Made by a program: the position numbers and the translations under genes
In this document: in pieces, positions 23,908 through 32,896 of the stretch
Layout of the letters: every line of letters starts with the position of its first letter
How positions within the stretch are numbered: position 1 is the stretch's first letter
Notes under the pieces: model-generated
The model's input: the letters and a program-made list of their open reading frames with translations, nothing else
Database searches by the model: none
Told to the model about the DNA's origin: nothing
Assembly (NCBI GenBank): GCA_029948255.1
Contig: JALIZF010001880.1
Span: 372,001-436,000, forward strand
Source: Telmatactis stephensoni
Taxonomy: Eukaryota > Cnidaria > Anthozoa > Actiniaria > Isophelliidae
Direction of reading: 5' to 3'
DNA length: 64,000 bases

Positions 23908-24495
23908 CCTTATTCGTACTAATTTTCGCGGGCACTTAATTTCGCGAATTTGGAACACGAATATTTCGCGAGCATTAATTTTCGCGATTTTGCGGCAAAA
24001 AATGATAAATTTAGGGCATTTAATTTCGCGAAAATTGACAAAAGACAGACTTAGAAAACCGTTTTTTATTGAATGATCACTTAAATAACGATTGATTTAC
24101 TATCATGATTTGCAATTAGGTAATAGAAATAGCGTTTATATTCAAACAAATCAAGAAAATACATTTGGCTAATTATAAAGAGCCTGGCCTAAATGGACAT
24201 TTTGATGACTGCACGAAAGATGTTTCATTAAAAGAGTTATATGTACAAGAAGAAGAAATGAGTGATTCAGATGAAGAAAGTAGAAAGCTGAAGTAGCAGA
24301 TAAATAGACTGATGACAATTACCCATGTAGCTATAAACCCAGTTAATCATTGATTAAAGCAATTATAGAAGTGTATTAAATTTCGCGTGTTTAATTTTCG
24401 CGTATCCTTTTTTTCGCGAGTCTTTAGTTTCGCGATTTTTTACAAATCGCGAAAATCGCGAAATTAAAGCCTCGCGAAAATTAGTACGAATAAGG
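23908..24495. mobile_element. 588-bp TA-flanked inverted-repeat element, pogo/mariner-type
   Basis: Inverted ends ccttattcgtactaattttc / gaaaattagtacgaataagg, flanked by TA on both sides, with internal ttcgcg-rich subterminal repeats. A short plus-strand frame at about 24,195-24,297 encodes an acidic tail (EEEMSDSDEESRKLK, stop), which resembles the acidic C terminus of pogo-like transposases and may be a relic of the parent gene. It lies in a stretch with no unit B counterpart. Confidence 0.65.
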
Positions 24496-24497
24496 TA

Positions 24498-25090
24498 GTA
24501 GTACCGGAAGGGCAATTACAAGAGTCGCATTACAAAAATCAATCGCTAGCTTGAGGTCATATAGCCATTTGGTATTAGATTTCAGCTTCATTTCGCGCCA
24601 ATTTTGACATTGTAAACACTGAAACTTCCCACAAGAAGACTCATATCAACTGGAAGCTCATATCAAGCTTACTCACTTTTAATATTTGTATACAGGACGT
24701 CATTACGGCACATAAGCTGTCGGAAAAATTGGTTATGGGAAGGAAGGGTAGCCGATATGGTTAAAGCCTGGTTTCTGATATCAGCGATATAATCGCCCAA
24801 ATCGTCTCAATCGCCCCAAATTATAAACACGATCGTCCCAATCGTCCATTGAGTTCGGCGTGCACTAAAGTGTGGCTTGAGTTTGTTTATAGTTCGTTCT
24901 CTCCCTTGCTTCGAAGGTTTATCACTGGGTCTTCCATTTTTCCTTCCTCAGCAAAAACGATCGAACTGGTAAGTTGTGAGTTGTGGGCATAGAATATTAG
25001 AATGTAGTGGTAGTGTGTGCGAGAGAGTAGTGCGCAAGCGGCGGTTGGACACTTTAATAAAGTTATTTATTAATTTAATATTGTAATATT
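24498..25090. other. no gene seen
   Basis: AT-rich spacer. From about 24,985 it aligns with unit B at about 63,135, upstream of the plus-strand promoter. Confidence 0.5.
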
Positions 25091-25226
25091 TGCGCATGCG
25101 TCCGGAGTGCACTAACGGCGTAGTCGTAGTTCTTCTTAGAAAGGCGGTTGTGTTCATGCATGCAGAAATGTTGCAGAAGGTCACCAGAAGGCTACCTTTC
25201 TTCTTTTTTGAAACATATTACTTGCT
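25091..25226 (+). promoter_or_regulatory. plus-strand leader exon and promoter, inverted homologue of the sacsin promoter
   Basis: tgcgcatgcgt (25,091-25,101) is an NRF-1-like palindrome, followed by the leader ending TTACTTGCT|GTAAGTAGGCC (donor after 25,226). Reading the minus strand of 21,165-21,038 gives the same series: cgcatgcg, agaaggct, ttgctgtaagtaggcc. This region is therefore an inverted, diverged copy of the gene A promoter pointing the other way. Confidence 0.45.
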
Positions 25227-25459
25227 GTAAGTAGGCCTTCTTATCAGTTCATATAGCGTATAAGTTGCTCTCTTTGTTGTTTTATACTAGTGGTCTGTTT
25301 GGCTCCGGTCCGAAGTTGATACTGGCCTCGGCTTGTTAAATTCCAACACAGGCTGGCTGCTTTCTCTCCCTTTCAGAGCTGCTACTGACAATCTATAGGA
25401 ATTTCTTAAACTGTCTGAACACGTAGTATACTTATAACTCCTGAATGTGTCTTCTTTAG

Positions 25460-25617
25460 GCTTCTCTTGGGACTTTTAGGCTAACTTTTATATCGGTTCA
25501 ATTCTGTTCGTGTCTCGACAAAGCCGTTACAGTGCCAACCAAGTTTTAAGTTAATTGGTTACTCGGGCCAAGAAGATCTGTAAAGCAATGGGTCAATCCA
25601 AGTTCTCAATAAAATGA
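25460..25617 (+). CDS. orphan first coding exon of a divergent sacsin-like gene (ATGA|GTAAGT)
   Basis: Acceptor cttcttt ag|GCTTCTC at 25,458-25,459 and donor ATGA|GTAAGTCTTC (exon end 25,617). It aligns with gene A exon 20,749-20,618 read on the minus strand, including the identical rule that only ATGA is coding. Homology continues into the intron (cgctgtacttccgct ... ggatgaataaatta at about 25,764-25,800). A nine-codon upstream ORF begins at ATGGGTCAATCC (25,588), and its TGA overlaps the ATG as ATGA. I find no matching ATPase exon on the plus strand before unit B, so this copy may be a truncated relic. Coding status is inferred from homology alone. Confidence 0.4.
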
Positions 25618-25944
25618 GTAAGTCTTCCTTCAATTTTTCGATGCTATTGTAAGAATATCAGTTCTGCAGTTTTATGGTACTTAATGTTAGGCATTTCTCA
25701 GAAAATGGACTACATTTATTGTATTCTATTTTCTGAGAAATGGCTGACCGTAAATATTAAAATTATCGCTGTACTTCCGCTTTTCGGATGAATAAATTAG
25801 TTACTCAGAGTTTACATACTATCTTGTATCACTTTTATCACTGAATTGAAACAGAAAAATTTATGTAATAAATAAACATTAAAGGTTTGTCCATTTTGTC
25901 TTTTACTTTCTTTCTTTTTTACAATTCTTTCTTATCTTTTAATA

Positions 25945-26050
25945 GCTTTGCGCGCGATGGCGAAATTACTAAAAATAGCCTTAGTCCCCGTGTACATCGC
26001 AGAGACATCAATGCTATAAAGTTTCGCTTTCTTAGTATTATGGTCTCTTG
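25945..26050. mobile_element. solo arm of the ggtctcttg foldback family
   Basis: Matches the right arm of the unit B element at 58,985-59,262 (gatggcgaa.ttactaaaaatagcctta ... cttagtattatggtctcttg) but has no left arm beside it. Likely a decayed or rearranged copy. Confidence 0.6.
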
Positions 26051-26903
26051 TGCCGAATATTTAATTATATTAGAATCAAAGTACTCAAACAGTTTACCAT
26101 TTCTCCCTTTCAACTATAACAAAACTAACTGATTATGATTTTTTTTGGTATTTGTTCCGCTTCAACAACCTTGTGTGTGTGTGACCTTTTCAACTTCGGA
26201 ATATGCAAATGTGCCACTTACTCGCACATTGTTAAATTATGTTACTGCGCATGCTCGACGTGACTGAAGGCAGGCCGAGAGTAACGTGGGCTCTGGACAC
26301 GTAGCAGCTATCGTGCTCTAGCTCGTCTCCTGTGTTATTCAAATCACGATGCATGCATCGAATTCAGCATCGACATTCGTTCTTCAGAAATGGGTGCGAA
26401 ACTGAACTTGCTTTGGAATTTGTTATTTTGAACTTGATCTCCAATACTATGAACAAATATCGAATTCTTAGTAGAGTATGTTCACCCTACGTCTCAAAGT
26501 GCTGGATTTCTCACCGCATGTGTTGGTAAAAGACCAAGAATAGAGGCAAGTCAGTGATGTTTGCCATTTAAACATTTATGAGATCCATCAGTGAGGTTTT
26601 CGTACTGAATTTCAATTTTGTTTTTATGTCAGTCACTCAGATAATAAGTATAATAAAAGTTATTTAATAAACTGGTATAATACCAAGTAATATTTCCTTA
26701 AGAAATATAATACGACATCGATCTAACTTAAACTAACAGAGAATTTTAAAAGGTCAACGAGTAGGCAATACAAGACGATGTTTGTAATCTCGCCACGTAG
26801 GGATTCGCAAAGATCAGTCCGAGATCAGTCCAGGAGTTGACAGCTTTTTTTCGGAAATGCTGACTAAAAGTATTGTTGTTGATTAAAAAAACACCAAGAA
26901 ACG

Positions 26904-26951
26904 GGTAGGAATTTCGAACCCTTGGTAGCTTACAAAGTAGGCGTTCCAAGC
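26904..26951 (-). repeat. tRNA-derived SINE fragment
   Basis: Minus strand ggaacgcctactttgtaagc, then ccaagggttcgaaattcc: an anticodon-arm-like stretch and a near-consensus pol III B box (GGTTCGAAAT). The D arm and acceptor stem are missing, so it is not a tRNA gene. The 117-codon open frame spanning it has no recognisable domain. Confidence 0.3.
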
Positions 26952-27576
26952 TTTTTGTTCTCTCCCCATTCTCCTCGCGTCTCCTCGCGCCACATGCACA
27001 GCTTTTAATTATTTTATTGTTTTGGAACGCCAACCTTTGGGTATAGAATAAGACTTTTCTCCTGATGAGTGAGTGTGGCGGGTCACGCAAAACAGGCAAG
27101 CGTCTTGTTTCATTAAAATGAATTGTTTGCTGTTGTTTGGGCTTTCTGTGGTCATTCGTGGTCGGTCAATCCACGAATTACTGCGCCATTGGCGGGTTGA
27201 TTAACTTGTGGATTGCAAATCGGCAAGTTCACATTGACACTACGAGAGGAAAACTATTTGTATGAATGTAAAATGTTTCCGTAGCTATAGTTCTCAAAGT
27301 AGCATTTAGGGGGCGTGGCTGTCAATCAAAAATTACTCAGCATACTCTACCTTATCACTGTGCTTCATTACACCTTTTTGTATTAACATTAGATACTCTT
27401 TATCTTTGTTTCTGAGATAATTAATTCCAGAAACATCGATAAGTAAGTAATTGATTTCTGGGCGTGGCTCTACTCAGGGCATGAACCTCTATCAATATGC
27501 CGAATTTCAGAATTTCATGCTTGTTACACAAATTTGAACAATTCCACATTAAAGCTATTAATTTTATTTCTTAATA

Positions 27577-27717
27577 GAGTACAAACACTAAAAGTGTGCA
27601 ATACTTTGCACTATTTAGTACTAAATAGCACTAATTAAACAATAGAAAACAAAGGAATTTGCATAATTTAGCACTATTTAGTACTGTGTATGTTGCACAC
27701 TTTTAGTGTTTGTACTC
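27577..27717. mobile_element. 141-bp TA-flanked hairpin MITE
   Basis: Ends gagtacaaacactaaaagtg / cacttttagtgtttgtactc flanked by TA (27,575-27,576; 27,718-27,719). Inside, tttagtact and gcactatttagtac repeat. Mariner-type target, non-autonomous. Confidence 0.7.
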
Positions 27718-27920
27718 TATAGTGCAAACTGTTTTTAAGAGTAATTGATTAAAGATTAAAGATTAAAGAAAGCTGCATGCACCATTCTCCTGGACTAGTA
27801 GACGAGCTTCGAATCGAACAATAACACGCAAAATAACTCGTAAAAGAACATTGCCTTCTCCGAAAAAAATAGTACTTAATTAGCATTTCGTGACCTTGAT
27901 GTATACTTCGAGAAACATCA

Positions 27921-28074
27921 AGCTATACAAAATTCCAAAGTTTGGTGTTAATCGGATCAATATTGAACGAGATACAGTAAAAACTCCAAATATTACTAAG
28001 AAATTTACTACATACATTTCTTAGTAAATTTTGGGATTTTTGAATGGCAGTATCTCGTTCAATATTGTATAGCT
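27921..28074. repeat. imperfect inverted repeat
   Basis: agctatacaa and caatattgaacgagatac are mirrored by gtatctcgttcaatattg and ttgtatagct around tttcttagtaaattt pairing. The left arm carries about 30 extra bases. Possible old MITE. Confidence 0.5.
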
Positions 28075-31000
28075 CGTTGTGTTCTTTCTGACTGTGTGGG
28101 TCTTGTTCGGTCTTGTGTTGATTATCACTATACTAGCCGTTTCTAATAGAAAGTGAAATGCTGCGAGCAGAAAATAGCTGGTGTATCTACGTTAGCAGAA
28201 CTGTTCCCCTAAAACTCACGAAAGTACATCGCTTTGTCTGATATATCAAATCTCCTGTGCGTTGTGTGACGAACACTGCTAGTTGACCTTCAGTATTGAA
28301 CTACTGAACATAATTCTCCAGGTTCAGTGTCGGACACACACAGTTCAAAATATTTAGCACTTTGAGTAAATTAATTAAAAAATTGGGGGTAGCTCATCAC
28401 CCTTCCTCGCAGCCAAGTGCTGAATTACGAAGGGCGCAGCTCAACGTGATCGAGTCGAAGGTTTACAAGGGCGCTTTCATTACGAGACAATTGAACAATC
28501 ACACACTTACATGCAAATTTACATACACATACACGTAGCAGCCACCATACGACCCATGTCTGCGGATCACGGAGATCACGGTTTTTCAAACAATCACAAA
28601 CGGCTAGCGACGGCAATGATTATAAAACTAACTGACTACGACAACACAAGTTTTAGAAATGTACAAGTACATTTTATTCACTGAAATATATTGCTTTTTC
28701 AAACAAGCACAAACAGTGTTAGGAATGATTATAAAACTAATTGATTAAAGTTTGTTTAGTAAAGGATGTGTATCGCTCCCTGGCAGCCATAAAAAGAGTG
28801 CTTGATAAATATCTGACACATAATTTGCCTTGTAATGTATAGAGAATGCATAAATATATGTGGATTTAACTGAACTACTGAGAGTAGTCTGCGTAAAGAA
28901 AGCAAAATTTCGATTCACCAAAAATTTTAGCGATATCGTGTGGCTTTCTAAAGAGATTTTACCTCTTTGAAGAGGAGAACATTGGAATGCAACTTTATAT
29001 CGTCTTGCTTCGATCGAGCGTACAACGCGGCGATGAAAAACTCATATAAGGACATTGTCTTTCCTGAGAAATATCACTAAACAGTTCATGACCTAGCTGA
29101 ACACTTCCACGAATACAAAGCAGGATTCAGTGGATTCCCGGGTATGATAAATCTGAATAACAACGACGACTTAGCTAGAAAACAAAGACTCCAATCGCGT
29201 GGTCAGCGATCATTCCAAGCATATTTTGATGACGTCACAAATCATCGTTCGCTACATCCATAAACGTACGTGCCTACCAAGAATCGAGTTCAGAGCTGGT
29301 ACATAAACATGCCGCGCATGTGCAAGATTAGTGTCGCTGCTCGCTTCGCTCGCAGCAATTAAGGGACTCGTCCCTAGTCCCTCACGGCTTGAAATCCGGC
29401 AATGCGTATGAAAAATCGAGTTTCCAGATCCATATTGAGGTGACGTCATGAATCGCACAGGAATGAAGATTAGTGTCTGATGGCTCCCAGCAACAATTAG
29501 GCTGTGACTAAATCATGCCTTCAGAAGATGTCCGAGCGAGACTGGAATCCAGTTTTGCTATTCGGTTCGTCGCGGCTGCCTCGTCGGGAATCTTCCGATC
29601 ATCAACAACATTCGGAGAATATTCAATATGGCTGCAGCTGAATAGTCTTTATAACCTAAGGCAGTGGATCCTTGATGTACATTCTGCTAATTATCCAAGG
29701 TAATAAAGTCGACTTTGACCATTTTCCCCTTTCTTCAGTTGTGCTGGTTATTATTTACAACAGGGACTTTCCTGTTTGATAGTAACAAACTAGCGTAATA
29801 TTACGTAAAGTCTAGTAGCGTTTCGACTACTAAATCGATCTATAAACCACACTTGCCTGAACCACCCCACAAAAACTGATAATGTCTTCAGTACAATCGC
29901 TAATTTTTACAATATCTGCTTGGCGTGAGTGATTTCATATCAATTAGAAGTTTGAAGTAATGTTTTCGGTTAACTTCTAAAGGGTACTACCTATAGTACT
30001 TGTCATACCCCTTAAGAGGTTTTGTCTCAGCTATTCAATCTGCGTTCTGATCTCATCCACAGAAATGTCTAAAATAATTGATAAAAGCGATGATATATTT
30101 TTTTACCAATGCTGATCAATAACCTGGTACAATCTGTGATGTCTTCAGTTCAACTTCAGTACAAAGGGTACTGCAAATTACTTGTAATACCCCTTAGTGG
30201 TTTAATCTCCACAGATATAGAAAAAATATAAATATGGAAGAATACGTGATTCATATCATGTGATTCTTCGTCTTGTGTGCTGCATCTTACTGGAGTTTGC
30301 AATTTATACAGATTCGAATTGTGGAAAGGAATTAATAATTGTAAAACATCGAATATCGTCATACGTAAACGAAATGAGCTCGCGAAGACGTCATAATGGG
30401 ATAAGTGGAATGATTTTTATTGGATAATCGAGCATCATATATACACACACAGACACACACAGACATATGACTATCCACCTAGCCTCTTCTGCAGGCATAA
30501 CACTCGCGGCTTGGGGGAGAAAAACTGTCTCGGGTTTCCTGTGTTGCGAAGTTCTCGTGCGCGAGGACGCGGTTGGACAATGCAATTTTTTCTAAAAATT
30601 GTCTCGTATTGGCTTTGCATGCGAAACAGGCATGAGCCATTGCATGATGCAAGTCCTGAAAATGGCTCTTTGATCGTTTTCTTGCGCATTGACTTTGCCA
30701 TTGCGCGTTGCAAGGATATGCCATCTAGATACGAGCTGCAGAAGAAAATTGCACCGTATAGGATGCAATCAATCTTGTTCGTTTGTCCAAATGTTTCCAG
30801 TACAATCCAACTGGGGAACAGATTCTTAGTTCGAGAACATTCTTTGTGGCTTCCTAATTGAAAAATAAAAAGAAACGTACTTCATAAGTACGGGATTCTG
30901 TACTAGGCAATGTCCATTGAAATGAGAAAAACGAATAAGATCGATTAGTTGTGCTTGCTGTTTTAACTTGCAATGCGACCGGATAATAAAATGAAATGAA

Positions 31001-31190
31001 TGAATGAAACTTCATTCGAGTAGACTTCACAAGTACATTACTGACTGCATAGTGGGGGCATTTTCAGTTGTAGCTTGTTGAGTAATTTTCTCAGCTTGCT
31101 TTCGTTTTCCCATTTCACAATTATGTACTTCTAGGAACTGCGATCTTGCGTGCTATTTACTTTTATTTTTACCTTTCTTTTATGTTATGT
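28075..31190. other. inter-unit spacer without a supported gene
   Basis: No recognisable family. Weak candidates: a plus-strand stretch at about 28,991-29,262 that reads plausibly as protein on both sides of one stop (AYNAAMKNSYKDIVFPEKYH, then HDLAEHFHEYKAGFSGFPGM); and 29,515-29,700, a 62-codon frame beginning ATGCCTTCAG and ending beside a donor-like CCAAG|GTAATA. Two CRE-like tgacgtca sites lie near 29,231 and 29,441. A short direct repeat (gggtact...acttgt.atacccctta) occurs at about 29,982 and 30,168, and CA-rich microsatellite at 30,441-30,466. The frames at 30,470-30,860 overlap one another on both strands and I do not credit any. Confidence 0.4.
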
Positions 31191-31194
31191 TTAA

Positions 31195-32070
31195 CAAATT
31201 AAAACTGTGACTATAAAACTCAAAAACCACCCCTGTATGGTGATATGAATACAACACACTATATATGATATTGGTTTGGACTATCATCTATAAATATACC
31301 AGTAGTATGGCTGTATCATCCGTATATAAACTTTGTTCCTTCACTAACAAACTCAGGACAGTAAATGTGTTACTACGTGGCTATAAAACTTAAACCCCAC
31401 CCTTCGATATGGGAATATGCCGATTAATACAAGTTATACTAGTTTGGACTATCATCTATAAATAGACAGGACTTTCTTGTTAACGTTTTAGTAGCATGGC
31501 CGTCTAACGTCCACAAACTTTGTTTCGTTCAAAATCAAGAATATAAATATGTTACTAAGTATCTATAAAACTGAAATCCCACCCCTGTATGGGAATATAC
31601 GTAGGTATATACCTATTTCAAAAAACGTTGTCGTATATTAGGTTCACAGTGTACATAGCATGTTTTGGTTGCATAAAACATGAATACAAAAAGCTTAATT
31701 GCACATAACGCTTGCTGGAATACTTAAAATGCTCACCAAGGAAACATCACACAAGGAAAGTCAATAGTGAATAGATTAATTAAAAGAAAAACTTCCAAAA
31801 TCCTTTGCAGACGTCTTGAAGTGCACACTGTGGACTTGTTGCGACAAAGTTTTTTGATTAGGTGTATATTGCTTGGCTTAATAATTGTAGAAGACTTAAC
31901 CTGTATGTATACAAGGCTTACCAGTGCTTTATAGTCAAGTGGGATGGCGCCATCATCTTTAAATATATTCCTTCAGGTCTATAAATGTGTTACCAGCTGT
32001 AAAACACATATTCCCCAAAACCCAGTATGGGAATATACAAGTGATGTACAATGCTTGGCAATGGTACATC
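31195..32070. repeat. degenerate tandem repeat, about 170-185 bp period
   Basis: The core 'actataaaact ... ccaccc.t.tatggg.atat' recurs at about 31,207, 31,380 and 31,563, and more weakly at 31,993, with an interleaved ggactatcatctataaata segment. One unit also lies at about 120-175 in unit A. Confidence 0.6.
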
Positions 32071-32280
32071 TGTAAGAATCTTATTTCTTGTTTTTAATTA
32101 AAATGTTTATAAATATGTTGCCAATAAATATCCAAAACACTTGTATGGAGAAGCTTGTAGTACTTTAACGATATAACATATAAAATGACTACTAAAGAGC
32201 TACGGAATCGAAGTACCCATAGATGGGTATATATAAGCCTTGTGCAAATGCATTTTTGACGCCACATGTGGGGTAGGTAC

Positions 32281-32399
32281 TGTAGTATTATGTAACAACA
32301 CGTGATTATTATTGACCTTAAGTATCATGTATCATTATATCAAGTAGTGTGAGAGCGGAATAAAGTCTCTTGATTGCCGGCTGTCGTAGTGATATTACA
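32281..32399 (+). repeat. 5' LTR
   Basis: 119 bp, TGTAGTATTATG ... GTGATATTACA. It contains a polyadenylation-like aataaa at about 32,359-32,364 (gcggaataaagtc). Confidence 0.95.
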
Positions 32400-32418
32400 T
32401 GGTGTCAGAAGTAATAAG
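32400..32418 (+). promoter_or_regulatory. primer binding site candidate
   Basis: tggtgtcagaagtaataag begins directly after the LTR's CA end with TGG, as expected for pairing with the CCA end of a tRNA. The tRNA is not identified. Confidence 0.6.
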
Positions 32419-32442
32419 AATCTAGACGAAAAGCGAGCAGAA

Positions 32443-32883
32443 ATGGCCGCAAACACGAATATACAGCCTCCGAGTCAGTTCGACTTCAGAAACCCTGAAG
32501 GTTGGGCCAAGTGGATCCAACGATTTGAACGATATCGAATCGCAACTGAATTGAACAGCAAGCCTGACGAACAACAAATCAACATGCTGCTTTATACTAT
32601 GGGAGACGAAGCTGATGAAATAATGAAAAGTTTCACTTTCAAGAAAGGCAACGAAAAGGACTATGATAAAGTCAAAGAGATGTTTTCCAAGTACTTCGTG
32701 GCTACAAGAAACGTAATTTTCGAGAGAGCGAAATTTAATATGCGCAAGCAAGAACCGCAGGAGTCCGTCGATACTTTCGTCACTGCTTTATATACGCTGT
32801 CAGAACACTGTGAATTTGGAACATTGAGACGTGAACTGATTAGAGACCGCATAGTAGTTGGAATAGCAGACGCGAAGCTTTAG
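32443..32883 (+). CDS. gag: gag capsid-like protein
   Basis: 146 residues from the first ATG (ATGGCCGCAAACACG). It has a retrotransposon gag/capsid pattern: GWAKWIQRFERYRIA near the start, MLLYTMGDEADEIM, a YDKVKEMFSKYF helix, then RAKFNMRKQEPQESVDTFVTALYTLSEHC and LIRDRIVVGI. The frame ends at TAG (32,881-32,883), before the zinc knuckles, which lie in the next frame. An upstream in-frame extension from TTG inside the LTR has no ATG and is not used here. See the finding on the +1 break. Confidence 0.85.
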   Translation: MAANTNIQPPSQFDFRNPEGWAKWIQRFERYRIATELNSKPDEQQINMLLYTMGDEADEIMKSFTFKKGNEKDYDKVKEMFSKYFVATRNVIFERAKFNMRKQEPQESVDTFVTALYTLSEHCEFGTLRRELIRDRIVVGIADAKL

Positions 32884-32896
32884 TGCAAAACTACAG

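Larger units (their letters stand above)
1..25925. repeat. tandem segmental duplication, unit A
   Basis: This span is collinear with about 31,893-64,000. Matching landmarks are the last sacsin exon (1,711 vs 38,443), the giant-exon acceptor (13,463 vs 50,231), the start-codon exon (20,618 vs 57,923) and the plus-strand first exon (25,617 vs 63,696). The left end lies outside the window. The right end is at least 25,925, where the matching part of unit B reaches the window edge. Most length differences are explained by individual transposon insertions listed separately. Between 22,883-24,985 (A) and 59,675-63,135 (B) the units are not alignable by eye. Confidence 0.93.

Noticed and set aside
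26746..27099. 117-codon minus frame
   Set aside because: It spans a tRNA-derived repeat fragment and has no recognisable domain or splice context.
30470..30861. Overlapping frames on both strands, up to 116 codons
   Set aside because: Three mutually overlapping frames of similar length with no known motif and no splice or promoter context; no basis to prefer one.
32374..32442. Upstream extension of gag into the 5' LTR
   Set aside because: The frame begins at TTG inside the LTR; the first ATG at 32,443 has a usual context and lies after the primer binding site.
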